64,000 bases of DNA, taken from contig NZ_OBMR01000002.1 of assembly GCF_900218035.1 (NCBI RefSeq), positions 342,589-406,588 on the forward strand, given 5' to 3'. The notes under the pieces were generated by a model, which saw only the letters and a program-made list of their open reading frames with translations, had not been told where the DNA came from and searched no databases. Positions 52,416 through 61,921 of this stretch are shown in pieces (the stretch's first letter is position 1; every line of letters begins with the position of its first letter). This DNA is from Pseudobutyrivibrio ruminis DSM 9787. GTDB lineage: Bacteria > Bacillota > Clostridia > Lachnospirales > Lachnospiraceae. A program made the translations under genes and the position numbers.

Positions 52416-55067
52416 TTAGACCATACTTGCTAATACGGCTTTGGCTTCGGCAAGGGCATCTGGAATGCCTGCTGGGTTCTTTCCACCAGCCTGAGCCATG
52501 TTTGGACGACCACCGCCGCCACCGCCAACCTTAGGTGCAATAGCCTTTACAAGGTTACCAGCGTGTGCGCCCTTTGACTGAGCTTCATCTGTAGCCATAA
52601 CAACAAGGTTTACCTTGCCATCACAGTCAGATGCTAGAACGATAACGCCCTCGCCAAGCTTTGTCTTAAGGTCGTCGCCAAGGTCGCGAAGTCCGTTCAT
52701 ATCTACACCAGCAACTGAAGTAGCAAGAAGCTTAACTCCATTAACCTCTTCAACTGAATCCATAACATCACCAACAGCAGCCTGTGCAGCCTTTGCCTTC
52801 ATAGACTCAAGCTCTGAGTTTGCCTCCTTGAGCTGCTTCTGAAGATGTGCAATCTTTTCCTCAACATCTGCTGGCTGACACTTGAGAGCAGCAGCTGCAG
52901 CGTTAAGCTTAGCTTCGATATCTGCATAGTATTCGAATACAGCAGCACCTGTGATAGCCTCGATACGACGTGTACCTGAAGCAACACCTGACTCTGAAAG
53001 AATCTTGAATGCTGAGATCTCTGATGTATTTGCAACGTGTGTACCACCGCAAAGCTCTGTAGAGAAATCTCCCATCTTTACTACGCGAACTTCGTCGCCA
53101 TATTTCTCACCAAAGAGAGCCATAGCACCGCTCTTCTTTGCTTCGTCAATTGACATGATAGCTGTTGTAACCTCAAGTCCTTCAGCAATCTTGTCATTTA
53201 CCATCTTTTCAACCTTTGCAATTTCCTCATCTGTCATTGCTGAGAAGTGAGAAAAATCAAAACGTGTTCTGTCAGCATCCTGGTAAGAACCCTTCTGCTC
53301 TACGTGTGTACCAAGTACCTCACGAAGTGCCTTCTGAAGAAGGTGAGTAGCTGAGTGGTTCTTGCAGATACGAGCTCGGCGAGCATCGTCTACCTTGAGA
53401 GTAACCTTATCGCCAACCTTGATCATACCAGAAACCATCTGACCTACGTGGCCGATCTTGCCACCCTTAAGCTTGATAGTATCCTTTACTTCAAACTCGC
53501 CGTTTGGTGTGCTGATGATACCTGTATCACCAATCTGACCACCCATTGTAGCGTAGAATGGTGTCTCTGGAACGATAATTGTTCCAACTGTTCCTTCTGC
53601 GATAGTATCAACGATTTCTGTCTCTGTTGTAAGAACAGTAACTGTTGATTCTGATGTAGTCTTGTCGTAGCCTACAAACTCAGAAGTAACATTTAAATCG
53701 ATATCATCGTAAACAGATGCGTCAGCACCCATGTAGTTTGTCTCTTTACGAGCAGCACGAGCCTTCTGTCTCTGCTCTTCCATGCAAGCTTCAAATCCAG
53801 CAGCATCGTAGCTGAATCCCTTTTCCTCAAGGATTTCTGCTGTAAGATCTACAGGGAATCCGTAAGTATCGTAAAGCTTGAATGTATCCTCTCCTGAAAG
53901 CTCCTTTGAACCAGAAGCAACAAGCTTCTCTTCCATACCAGCAAGAATCTCAAGACCCTTGTCGATAGTTTTATTGAACTGGTCTTCCTCAGCTGTAAGA
54001 GTCTTGAAGATGTACTCTCTCTTCTCCCAAAGCTCTGGATAACCATCCTTACATTCATTGATAACTGTCTCTGCAAGCTTAGCCATGAATGTGCCCTGGA
54101 TTCCAAGTGCACGACCATGCTTTGCAGCACGACGGATAAGACGACGAAGTACGTATCCTCTACCCTCGTTTGAAGGTGTAACACCATCAGATACAAGGAA
54201 TGTAGATGAACGAATATGATCTGTGATAAGACGGATTGAAACATCGTCAAGAGCATCTACCTGATACTTCTTTCCTGACATCTCGCAAATCTTGTCACGG
54301 ATTGCCTTCATAGTATCGATATCGAAAACAGAATCAACATCCTGCATAACTACAGCAAGTCTTTCAAGACCCATACCTGTATCGATGTTCTTCTGCTCCA
54401 ATTCTTCGTAGCCGCCATGGCCATCGCCATTAAACTGAGTAAATACGTTGTTCCATACCTCCATGTAGCGGTCGCAATCGCAACCAACCTTACAATCTGG
54501 CTTGCCGCATCCGTATTTTTCTCCACGATCATAGTAAATCTCTGAGCAAGGACCACAAGGGCCAGCACCATGCTCCCAGAAATTGTCGCATTCGCCTGTC
54601 TCTGGATCACGATAGAAACGAGTGATGCGCTCTGGAGCTACACCGATTTCTTTTGTCCAGATTTCGAAGGCTTCTTCATCCTCTCCGTAGATAGAAGGAT
54701 AAAGTCTGTCTTTGTCTAGTTCGAGAACCTCTGTAAGGAATTCCCATGACCAGGCAATTGCCTCATGCTTGAAATAATCACCAAATGAGAAATTACCAAG
54801 CATCTCAAAAAAAGTAAGATGGCGAGCCGTCTTACCTACATTGTCAATGTCTCCTGTTCTAACACATTTCTGACATGTTGTAACGCGTCTACGAGGTGGA
54901 ATCTCCTGTCCAGTAAAGTATGGCTTAAGTGGTGCCATACCAGCATTGATAAGCAATAAGCTGTTATCATTATGTGGTACAAGAGAAAAACTATTGAGGC
55001 AAAGGTGACCCTTGCTCTCAAAAAACTCCAAGTAGGCGCGTCGTAAATCATTAACACCGGTATTCAA
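52416..55067 (-). CDS. alaS: Alanine-tRNA ligase
   Basis: A protein of 883 aa, full length. It starts with TTG at 55067, with GGAGG 9 nt upstream, and opens TGVNDLRRAYLEFFESKGH. Editing-site motifs HSATHLLQ and CGGTH are present, as is the glycine-rich end GGGGGGRPNMAQAGG. It charges tRNA-Ala and edits mischarged products. No T-box is visible before it. It is probably co-transcribed with the 53-aa gene upstream. Confidence 0.97.
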   Translation of the reverse strand: MNTGVNDLRRAYLEFFESKGHLCLNSFSLVPHNDNSLLLINAGMAPLKPYFTGQEIPPRRRVTTCQKCVRTGDIDNVGKTARHLTFFEMLGNFSFGDYFKHEAIAWSWEFLTEVLELDKDRLYPSIYGEDEEAFEIWTKEIGVAPERITRFYRDPETGECDNFWEHGAGPCGPCSEIYYDRGEKYGCGKPDCKVGCDCDRYMEVWNNVFTQFNGDGHGGYEELEQKNIDTGMGLERLAVVMQDVDSVFDIDTMKAIRDKICEMSGKKYQVDALDDVSIRLITDHIRSSTFLVSDGVTPSNEGRGYVLRRLIRRAAKHGRALGIQGTFMAKLAETVINECKDGYPELWEKREYIFKTLTAEEDQFNKTIDKGLEILAGMEEKLVASGSKELSGEDTFKLYDTYGFPVDLTAEILEEKGFSYDAAGFEACMEEQRQKARAARKETNYMGADASVYDDIDLNVTSEFVGYDKTTSESTVTVLTTETEIVDTIAEGTVGTIIVPETPFYATMGGQIGDTGIISTPNGEFEVKDTIKLKGGKIGHVGQMVSGMIKVGDKVTLKVDDARRARICKNHSATHLLQKALREVLGTHVEQKGSYQDADRTRFDFSHFSAMTDEEIAKVEKMVNDKIAEGLEVTTAIMSIDEAKKSGAMALFGEKYGDEVRVVKMGDFSTELCGGTHVANTSEISAFKILSESGVASGTRRIEAITGAAVFEYYADIEAKLNAAAAALKCQPADVEEKIAHLQKQLKEANSELESMKAKAAQAAVGDVMDSVEEVNGVKLLATSVAGVDMNGLRDLGDDLKTKLGEGVIVLASDCDGKVNLVVMATDEAQSKGAHAGNLVKAIAPKVGGGGGGRPNMAQAGGKNPAGIPDALAEAKAVLASMV

Positions 55068-55086
55068 AACAATAGTCCTCCAAATA

Positions 55087-55248
55087 TTATTCTTCGGAAG
55101 AAGCCTCTGTTACTTGCTCAGAAACACCCTTCTTCCTGTCGCTAGACTGGCGGAGCTTAATTCCAATAAAACCGCCACAAACACCTATAGCAACTAGTAT
55201 GATCATTTTAATCAGATAACTTGCAAAACTAGATAAAAATGCAGACAT
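55087..55248 (-). CDS. Small membrane protein, 53 aa, upstream of alaS
   Basis: My own reading: ATG at 55248 with GGAGGAATTGCT before it, stop at 55087. One membrane segment (about 10-30, including IILVAIGVCGGFIG) and a charged, Ser/Glu-rich tail. It ends 20 nt before the alaS start. No family recognised; the ribosome site and spacing support a real gene. Confidence 0.68.
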   Translation of the reverse strand: MSAFLSSFASYLIKMIILVAIGVCGGFIGIKLRQSSDRKKGVSEQVTEASSEE

Positions 55249-55346
55249 AGCAATTCCTCCTAATCACAATATTTATAGCCAATTAAACCTATATTACATA
55301 CTTGGTTAGATTATAATCCAAAGTATTTTTAAATTCCACCCGTAAT

Positions 55347-56276
55347 TCAGAAAAATAACAATAAAATCACGAAAATTGCCTGGCATACCATAAAACTATT
55401 TTTCAGTAGATTTACTGCTTTATTTATATCTGATGCCTGGATTGGCTTATCAAAATCTCCTATCTTGCCATCATCCAACCCTATTTCCAAAGCTCCTGCA
55501 AATGCAGAAATAGCTTTTTTTCTATCTCGCAGATGAATGAATCTGGCGTTTTTGCCGTTGAATCCGCCGAAAGTATGTCTTGCGCAAAACACTACAAGAG
55601 CACCACTAAATCTTGATGGCAAATAATCAATTATTGAATTAAGCTTTACAATAGGCTGACCAAAATAATCGTATCTAGCATTGTATGTGCCTGTTTCGAA
55701 GGTGCCAATCTGCCCTTCTATAATATCAAGGGCTCTGTAGATGAATCCGCCAACAGGACCAAACAAAAACATTACAAACAATGGTGACAGCACACTATCC
55801 GACGCTTCGTTTGCAATGTAAGTGATAGTATCGGATGTTATGCCTTCTTCTGTATCAACTTCCACCTGACATCCAATCAAAATGCTGGCCGTGTGCTTCA
55901 TTGCAGCTACACCGTTTCCATAATAATCTGCAACTACGCCAAGTCCACCATAATATAATCTGTTGAAATTCAAACAAAAGTAGGTGGCCAAGGCCTCAAA
56001 AAGCACACCAAACCATGTGTGGATTTCATATGTAAGCATTGTAAAAAAGGTAATGCCGGCAAATACTGGAAATATAACGAGAATAATCAACCAAGCCCCA
56101 AGGCTTCGCTGCTTTGACTTCTCCAGAAGGATAATCTCATCTCCCAGCAAGGCTCTGTCCAAAAACTTTACCCAATCTTTAATTGTGTCGAAAGGATTCC
56201 ACATGCAATATATATTTCCAAATACATAATCCAATATGGTTCCTAATAAAAGTGCAATAATATGATATTTAAACAT
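55347..56276 (-). CDS. cobD: Adenosylcobinamide-phosphate synthase-like protein (CobD/CbiB)
   Basis: A protein of 309 aa with about five membrane segments. LGTILDYVFGN near the start, NEASDSVLSPLFVMFLFGPVGGFIYRALD and NSIIDYLPSRFSG match CobD/CbiB, which attaches the aminopropanol arm in cobalamin synthesis. No other cobalamin gene is nearby, so the step is isolated here; function is by family. Confidence 0.87.
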   Translation of the reverse strand: MFKYHIIALLLGTILDYVFGNIYCMWNPFDTIKDWVKFLDRALLGDEIILLEKSKQRSLGAWLIILVIFPVFAGITFFTMLTYEIHTWFGVLFEALATYFCLNFNRLYYGGLGVVADYYGNGVAAMKHTASILIGCQVEVDTEEGITSDTITYIANEASDSVLSPLFVMFLFGPVGGFIYRALDIIEGQIGTFETGTYNARYDYFGQPIVKLNSIIDYLPSRFSGALVVFCARHTFGGFNGKNARFIHLRDRKKAISAFAGALEIGLDDGKIGDFDKPIQASDINKAVNLLKNSFMVCQAIFVILLLFF

Positions 56277-56279
56277 TAC

Positions 56280-57116
56280 TCAGCCTTTTCTCTTATGATA
56301 AAACTGTAATTGTTGAACATACCCCTGAAAACCAGGATACTCTTTATTTATATAATCAAGATAAGCATCTTTTGTGTAATCACTGTAATCTTCCGAGATA
56401 ATCTTCTTCATCCATGTGTCAATTGGATAACTTTCCATAAAATGGAATCCGTAAAGCATAATGCAATTTGCCACCTTAGGCCCTACGCCCTTGATTTTAA
56501 GCAAGGCATCCATAGCCTCCTGGTAAGGTAGCCTGCTAATAGCTTGAATATCAAGCATTCCCGCTGCTACTCTTTCCGATATTCCTTTTATATAGTCTGC
56601 GCGATAGCCCAGGGCTGTGCCGTCCATCAGCTCAGCTTCTGGAATAAACGCCAGCACATCAGCCTTTGGAAAATGAATTCCATCTGAATATCTGTCACAC
56701 AGAATCTGGATGGATTTCTTTATCTTAGGAATGTTGTTATTCTGAGAAATCACATAAGATATGAAAACCTCCCACAAATCCTGCCTGAGGATACGCATTC
56801 CGAAAGCATCCTTCAATGAATCCTTTAAAAACTTATCATCGCTTTTGCGGATGATATTGTTGTAAGAAGTGTAATCTGTGTCGAAATCAAAATATCTGCA
56901 CCAGAAATCCCACTGACTTTCTTCACAGGCAAAATCCCATGTGTCCTTCTCCTTGTTTAGGTAGAAATACACATCGTTATCACCGGAGCAGGCACTGTAG
57001 GTGTCAGGCATGCCATCAGCACCGGCAGTCTCTTTCTTCATTCTAAAAACCTGTCCAGAATTCATGATAATCTCTGGATTAAATTCTTCCGCTGTAAGAC
57101 TCTTGCTAAAAACCAT
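56280..57116 (-). CDS. ogg: 8-oxoguanine DNA glycosylase, OGG1-like
   Basis: A protein of 278 aa. N-terminal domain then an HhH-GPD fold: SQNNNIPKIKKSI, LLKIKGVGPKVANCIML (hairpin with Lys) and ESYPIDTWMKK (catalytic Asp). This is the bacterial OGG1 branch that cuts out oxidised guanine. It shares a minus-strand run with the genes on both sides, 3 nt before cobD and 1 nt after the MBL gene. Confidence 0.9.
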   Translation of the reverse strand: MVFSKSLTAEEFNPEIIMNSGQVFRMKKETAGADGMPDTYSACSGDNDVYFYLNKEKDTWDFACEESQWDFWCRYFDFDTDYTSYNNIIRKSDDKFLKDSLKDAFGMRILRQDLWEVFISYVISQNNNIPKIKKSIQILCDRYSDGIHFPKADVLAFIPEAELMDGTALGYRADYIKGISERVAAGMLDIQAISRLPYQEAMDALLKIKGVGPKVANCIMLYGFHFMESYPIDTWMKKIISEDYSDYTKDAYLDYINKEYPGFQGYVQQLQFYHKRKG

Positions 57117-57117
57117 T

Positions 57118-57879
57118 CTAGTCCTCTATCTCAAAAATCATATTTTCCCTGTCTATATCCACAACTCTCTCCCTAAGATTTGCAATATCTGGACGACTTT
57201 TGAATCGCTCAATCCATTTGTAATCTCCCCACATATGCATCGGGAAGATATTGTCGCAATCGATGTTTTTGATGAAGTAATCCAAGCCAAGGAAATATCC
57301 ATCCTCCCCCATTCGAGAATCCAATGGGACAAATCCTATATCAAAATGCTTATTTAAAATAGATTTCAAAGCTCGCTTGTACTCGCGACCGTATACTTCG
57401 CCGTATAGCTCCCCTCGACCTTCAGCATTCCACCAGTTTAAATCCCCTGCATGATAAATGTTCATTCCCTTTACGCTGATTACGAATGCCACTCCCGCAT
57501 CTGTAGAACGAAGGGTTTCTATAGTCATATCATCCACCTGATACTTCTTCATGGATGTTACAAACTGAATCTTGTCTTTTATGGATAAATCGAAGCCATT
57601 TCTAATAAGATAGTTGCGTCCTAATCTAATGTCCTTCGACAAAATAAACTTGATATTATCTCTTGAATCAGCAAGACGAAGATTTTCAAGCCACCAATGA
57701 TCCTTATGGCTATGACTTGCAAAGACATAAAGATATTTATCAGGATCAAGCTCAGGAAGGCAACCATGAAACTGTACAGTCTCTGCCATCACCGACTTAT
57801 CAAAATAATCGAATAACAAATATCTATCATCAAGCTCCACCAGGAAGCTACTATGCATTATATAGTAAACTTTATACAT
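57118..57879 (-). CDS. MBL-fold metallo-hydrolase
   Basis: A protein of 253 aa. FASHSHKDHWW is the HxHxDH metal site, IYHAGDLNWW the later metal ligand region, and MHMWGDYKW a late His. The family covers many hydrolases; this looks like the UlaG/YycJ-like branch with no lactam activity implied. It is the first gene of the MBL-ogg-cobD run. Confidence 0.85.
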   Translation of the reverse strand: MYKVYYIMHSSFLVELDDRYLLFDYFDKSVMAETVQFHGCLPELDPDKYLYVFASHSHKDHWWLENLRLADSRDNIKFILSKDIRLGRNYLIRNGFDLSIKDKIQFVTSMKKYQVDDMTIETLRSTDAGVAFVISVKGMNIYHAGDLNWWNAEGRGELYGEVYGREYKRALKSILNKHFDIGFVPLDSRMGEDGYFLGLDYFIKNIDCDNIFPMHMWGDYKWIERFKSRPDIANLRERVVDIDRENMIFEIED

Positions 57880-57984
57880 TATTCTCTCCCAACAGGCTGC
57901 TCACTCGCAGTCTTTCATATTCTTGTAAGTATTATACCTATATTTAGATGAATTTAAAATACCATTCACTAAATATTGATGAAC

Positions 57985-58016
57985 ACAAAAAAGGCACCCG
58001 CCTGAGCGGATGCCTT
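57985..58016 (-). terminator. Intrinsic terminator after the DUF5692-like gene
   Basis: An 11-bp stem with one mismatch (57991-58001 with 58006-58016), followed by a run of T on the minus strand. Confidence 0.87.
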
Positions 58017-58029
58017 AAAGTCTCATGAA

Positions 58030-59148
58030 TTATTTTGCTGCACGAGCCATAGCCTCGTCGAAGTCCTTTGTTCCTTCGAATACGCAGTTTGAATATGGGT
58101 TTCCACCGATTCTGATTGCGTTTCTGATGATAACAGAGATACATACAACGTTAACTGCAAGTGCCATCATAGCTACGAATCCCTGCATTGAAGGATCAGC
58201 TGTGATACCCATTGCTGCGATAGCATCGTTAGCTGCTGCTGTCTTGCCCTGGCCTGCGTTGTAAAGAGCGATAGCCTTCTCATAAAGATCCATTGTTGTA
58301 ACACCAGCCTCTGTAGCGCCACCGTATACACGTGGAAGTACAGCTGCGAATGTACCCTTTAACTGGAAGAGAGGTACTACCTGAGCCCACATACACCAGA
58401 TTGCAAGTGTGTTAGCACGGTTCTGGATCCATGCACCCTTGTTCCAAAGTGCGTTAGCAAATGTAGGAGCAAGAAGAAGTGCAACACCACAGTACCATGT
58501 ATGTGTAGGAAGGTTAAGATATGTGTACTCAAAGTTCCATACATCATATGCGATGATGAACCAGATTGTCATATCTGGCCAGATCATATCTGCCTGATTC
58601 TTGTCGTTTGATGTGTAAAGCTTTACACAACCTGTCATACAGAAGATGTTGATCATACCAGCAAGAGCGTTAACAACGTTCCACCATCCACCGTAGATAA
58701 ATACACCTTCGTTTGAGCACCACCAAGCACCTGAAAGGTCGCCTGTGATTGAGTATGCTGCAAGAGCAGACTCCATATCTGAAACATTAGCAATCATGAT
58801 GTTTGCTGCTACGATGAACCATGGCCACCAAGCAAACCATTTTTCTTTACCAATGCCCCACTTATACTTGATCATCATGAAGCCGACGCATCCGATATCT
58901 GCTGCGTAGAGCTTGAAGTAATGGAACCAACCATCCATATAAGCAACAGTTGGGTTTGCTGCACCGCCGAATAAACCAACGTGTGCAAGAATGAAATAAA
59001 CTGTAAGAATACATGGGATGATTACAAAGATAATCATTCCGCCGACCTTTGTACGACGGCCGAGTTCGTTCATGAGAATTAATCCTGCAAATACAAGGCA
59101 CCAGCCAAGGATCTGCCAAAGATTAGTGATTTGGAAAAACATATCCAT
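58030..59148 (-). CDS. Polytopic membrane protein, DUF5692-like
   Basis: A protein of 372 aa with about nine membrane segments, rich in Trp (WWPWF, AWWCSNEG, GGWWNVVN). By pattern it resembles the DUF5692 membrane proteins of Lachnospiraceae, function unknown. A strong ribosome site (AAGGAGGATGGAT), a TTGTTA-17-TATAAT promoter and regular codon choice suggest high expression. Confidence 0.72.
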   Translation of the reverse strand: MDMFFQITNLWQILGWCLVFAGLILMNELGRRTKVGGMIIFVIIPCILTVYFILAHVGLFGGAANPTVAYMDGWFHYFKLYAADIGCVGFMMIKYKWGIGKEKWFAWWPWFIVAANIMIANVSDMESALAAYSITGDLSGAWWCSNEGVFIYGGWWNVVNALAGMINIFCMTGCVKLYTSNDKNQADMIWPDMTIWFIIAYDVWNFEYTYLNLPTHTWYCGVALLLAPTFANALWNKGAWIQNRANTLAIWCMWAQVVPLFQLKGTFAAVLPRVYGGATEAGVTTMDLYEKAIALYNAGQGKTAAANDAIAAMGITADPSMQGFVAMMALAVNVVCISVIIRNAIRIGGNPYSNCVFEGTKDFDEAMARAAK

Positions 59149-59282
59149 CCTCCTTAATAATTATTAGAAATTAAAAGAGAAACTTCTTCTCTTTCCCTCA
59201 GTTTCTATTATACTTGGTCGTCAAGAAAATAACAATAATTTGCTTAATAAAAATTTAATACATTTTTAAGAATTTGTATTCC

Positions 59283-60224
59283 TTAAAAACCCCTAATTTT
59301 CAACTTTGAGGGCAAACATTCAAAGGTGATTTTTTTATAAAATCCAACATGTTCACCATCAGCGTGTACACACATTTGGTCATCCATAGATATCTCTAAT
59401 TTATTAAATTTTAATAAATCAAATCCATTCTTACCTTCATGCTTTCCAGCAACCAGAAATGGTAATAATCCAAAGCATTTTATTCTACTTATATCATGAG
59501 CTATAAATGCTGTAAGATATCCCGAATCCGCTGTAGCCTTTGGAGCCATAGGAATGCCACCGCCCTCTGCCGGGCAATTCATAGCAGCCGCAAAGATGGT
59601 GCTTTTAATATTTCGCTCCTCTTTTTTCCCATCAAAATAGGTAGTAACAACTGCATCTGAAAATGGCATTGTAAAAATGTCACCAACAGTAAGAAGGCCG
59701 TATGTAGCTGAGCCAAGGCCAAATTTATTTAAGAAAGTTTTAAGCTTACTAGTGAGTGCCTGCAAGCAAACATAGGCATCCACTCCTATACCAGAGCTAA
59801 CACCAAAGAGTCTGCTTTGCTCTTCTCCATCTTTATTATAAGTAACCTTTCCTATATCAATACATTTGAAACCATCATCCTTAAGGGCTCGTTCTAAAAT
59901 ATCAATGGCGCTTCCTTCCAGTCCTATGCCCTTAACAAAATCATTGGCAGAGCCTGATGGCAGCGGTGTATATAAGGTATGTTCAAAATCTGCTATTCCA
60001 TTAAGTGCTTCATTTAAAGTGCCATCTCCACCCATAACAAATAAATGAACGTCCTCTCCTGAAGATGTGGCATTCTTTGCAAATTCAGTTGCATCATAAG
60101 CCTTGGCTGTAAAGTGAACCTCGTAATCTACGCCTTCACTTTTAAGATATTCTTCTATCTTATTCCAAACACCTTCAGCTTTTCCTGTTCTACTCGCTTT
60201 GTTTACAATAAATACGTTTTCCAT
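59283..60224 (-). CDS. Diacylglycerol kinase-like lipid kinase (YegS/DagK family)
   Basis: A protein of 313 aa from ATG at 60224 (GGGAGACAAT before it). Nucleotide site VMGGDGTLNEALNGI, then LPSGSANDFVKGIGL; both are diagnostic of the DAGK catalytic domain. It phosphorylates a lipid or sphingoid base; the exact substrate is open. Monocistronic, divergent from the CLC gene. Confidence 0.92.
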   Translation of the reverse strand: MENVFIVNKASRTGKAEGVWNKIEEYLKSEGVDYEVHFTAKAYDATEFAKNATSSGEDVHLFVMGGDGTLNEALNGIADFEHTLYTPLPSGSANDFVKGIGLEGSAIDILERALKDDGFKCIDIGKVTYNKDGEEQSRLFGVSSGIGVDAYVCLQALTSKLKTFLNKFGLGSATYGLLTVGDIFTMPFSDAVVTTYFDGKKEERNIKSTIFAAAMNCPAEGGGIPMAPKATADSGYLTAFIAHDISRIKCFGLLPFLVAGKHEGKNGFDLLKFNKLEISMDDQMCVHADGEHVGFYKKITFECLPSKLKIRGF

Positions 60225-60328
60225 ATTGTCTCCCAAAAAATATTTCTATAATAATTTTGTATATTTTATCAGGCAAAGTCAATGTATTTGTGTTAGCATA
60301 CATTATATAAAATTCAAAGAGGGAAAAT

Positions 60329-61606
60329 ATGGATAATAGAGAATTTAAAGAAACTTTATTTCACAAAATCGATCACAATGGTCATCGAGCAATGTCTGTT
60401 TTCAGCTGGACAATCGCATCCATCATAATAGGTGTTCTAGTAGGATTATTTGCTACCGCCTTCGGACTTAGCATGCGAAAAGTCATATCTGTCCGTGAAT
60501 CCAATCCATGGCTTATATATTTTTTGCCAGTTGGCGCAGTTATAATCACATATATATATAAGAAGATTCTTAAGGTAAAAGACAGCGGAACAAACACCGT
60601 TATTGCTGCTATTCAGTCAGATGAGCGTCTTCCATTTAGACTTGCTCCACTTATTTTTATAGCTACATTACTTACTCACTTGGTAGGTGGTTCTGCAGGT
60701 CGTGAGGGAGCCGCTTTACAGATGGGCGGTGCCATCGGAAATGGTATTGGACGTGTCCTTCACCTTAGTGATACCAACAAAAAGACAATGATTATGTGCG
60801 GTATGAGCGCAGCATTTTCTGCTTTATTCGGCACACCAATGGCAGCTGCTATTTTCTCCATGGAAGTTATTTCAGTTGGAATCATGCACTACGCTGCACT
60901 TGTTCCATGCGTTATTTCTTCTCTTGTGGCAAGATACATCGCTGCATACTTTGGACTTTGCGCTGAGATTTACCCAATTGAAGTTATTCCAAAGTTTACA
61001 ATAAAAACAGCAATTATCATCTGTATATTTGCAATAATATGTGGTTTTGCTTCTATTTTGTTCTGCACTATGCTTCACAAATACGAAGAATTCCTTAGCG
61101 GCAAAATCATCAATCCATATATTAAAGCAATAGTCGGTGGTACTTCAGTTTTAGTTCTTACATTATTGGTTGGGAATCAAACATACAACAGCACAGGCTC
61201 TTCTATAATAATGTCCTGCTTCACAGGAGCATCCATTGGGTTAGGAGCTTTCCTTTTAAAAATGATATTTACCACCCTTACATTGTCCTGCGGATACAAA
61301 GGTGGTGAAATTGTTCCTACTCTGTTCATCGGTGCTACACTTGGAGCAGCAATCGGTGGTTTAATAGGATTTCCTCCAGCTCTAATGGCTGCTGTAGGAA
61401 TGGGCGCTCTGTTTTGTGGTGTTACCAACTGCCCTATCTCAAGCTTACTAATATGCTTCGAGCTCTTTGGTTACGAGCCAATGCCTTACTTCTTACTGGC
61501 AGTTGCCTTCAGCTATTGGGTTTCAGGCTATACAGGCTTATACAAATCTCAGAAGATTGTATACAGCAAGTACAGAAGCAATTATATTGATAAGCATGTA
61601 CAATAA
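60329..61606 (+). CDS. CLC-family anion transporter, possibly fluoride-type
   Basis: A protein of 425 aa with about ten or more membrane segments. GGSAGREGAALQMGGAIG is the CLC selectivity region with the gating Glu. The usual GSGIP is replaced by DSGTNTVI, and GxFxP by GGEIVPTLF, which recalls the fluoride-exporting CLC branch more than chloride CLCs. No fluoride riboswitch is visible upstream, so the ion remains uncertain. Confidence 0.87.
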   Translation: MDNREFKETLFHKIDHNGHRAMSVFSWTIASIIIGVLVGLFATAFGLSMRKVISVRESNPWLIYFLPVGAVIITYIYKKILKVKDSGTNTVIAAIQSDERLPFRLAPLIFIATLLTHLVGGSAGREGAALQMGGAIGNGIGRVLHLSDTNKKTMIMCGMSAAFSALFGTPMAAAIFSMEVISVGIMHYAALVPCVISSLVARYIAAYFGLCAEIYPIEVIPKFTIKTAIIICIFAIICGFASILFCTMLHKYEEFLSGKIINPYIKAIVGGTSVLVLTLLVGNQTYNSTGSSIIMSCFTGASIGLGAFLLKMIFTTLTLSCGYKGGEIVPTLFIGATLGAAIGGLIGFPPALMAAVGMGALFCGVTNCPISSLLICFELFGYEPMPYFLLAVAFSYWVSGYTGLYKSQKIVYSKYRSNYIDKHVQ

Positions 61607-61672
61607 AATTATTCTGTAAACCAATTCAATTATGCAAAACTGTCAAAAATGATAAACAATTAACAAAAGTAG

Positions 61673-61701
61673 TTGCCAACCTAAAAATCAGCATATATAA
61701 T
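61673..61701 (+). promoter_or_regulatory. Promoter of the riboswitch-MCP transcript
   Basis: TTGCCA (61673-61678), 17-nt spacer, perfect TATAAT (61696-61701); start near 61708. Confidence 0.78.
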
Positions 61702-61738
61702 TGTGACTGTTTTCAAGCAAATTGTGAAATATTTGTGA

Positions 61739-61825
61739 ACAAACGCTTTATATGGGCAAAACAAGCGAAAGCTTGCGACGCAAAACTATAGGGACTTTAA
61801 AATGTCAGCCAGTTGCAACTACTTA
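61739..61825 (+). ncRNA. Cyclic-di-GMP-I (GEMM-I) riboswitch
   Basis: The conserved GEMM-I elements appear in order: GGGCAAAA, a P2 hairpin CAAGC-GAAA-GCTTG with GNRA loop, CGACGCAAA, CTATAGGGACT and a closing CAGCCAGTTGC. The order and the tetraloop are diagnostic. It lies in the leader of a chemoreceptor gene, downstream of a clear promoter, and is followed by a terminator-like hairpin, so c-di-GMP should switch transcription. Confidence 0.9.
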
Positions 61826-61843
61826 AAATATACACTCGAATTC

Positions 61844-61883
61844 TAAGCATGGTGTCATATTATATGTCCCATGCTTATTTTAT
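61844..61883 (+). terminator. Riboswitch expression-platform terminator
   Basis: A 9-bp perfect stem (61844-61852 with 61869-61877) followed by a T-rich stretch. Whether c-di-GMP turns the gene on or off cannot be read by eye. Confidence 0.72.
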
Positions 61884-61921
61884 TGTCGAGTTAGATTGTA
61901 TTGCAATCGGAAAGGTTTAAC

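Noticed and set aside
61665..61825. Long-range pairing of AAGTAGTTGC with GCAACTACTT as a riboswitch stem
   Set aside because: The left arm lies upstream of the predicted transcription start and would not be in the RNA.
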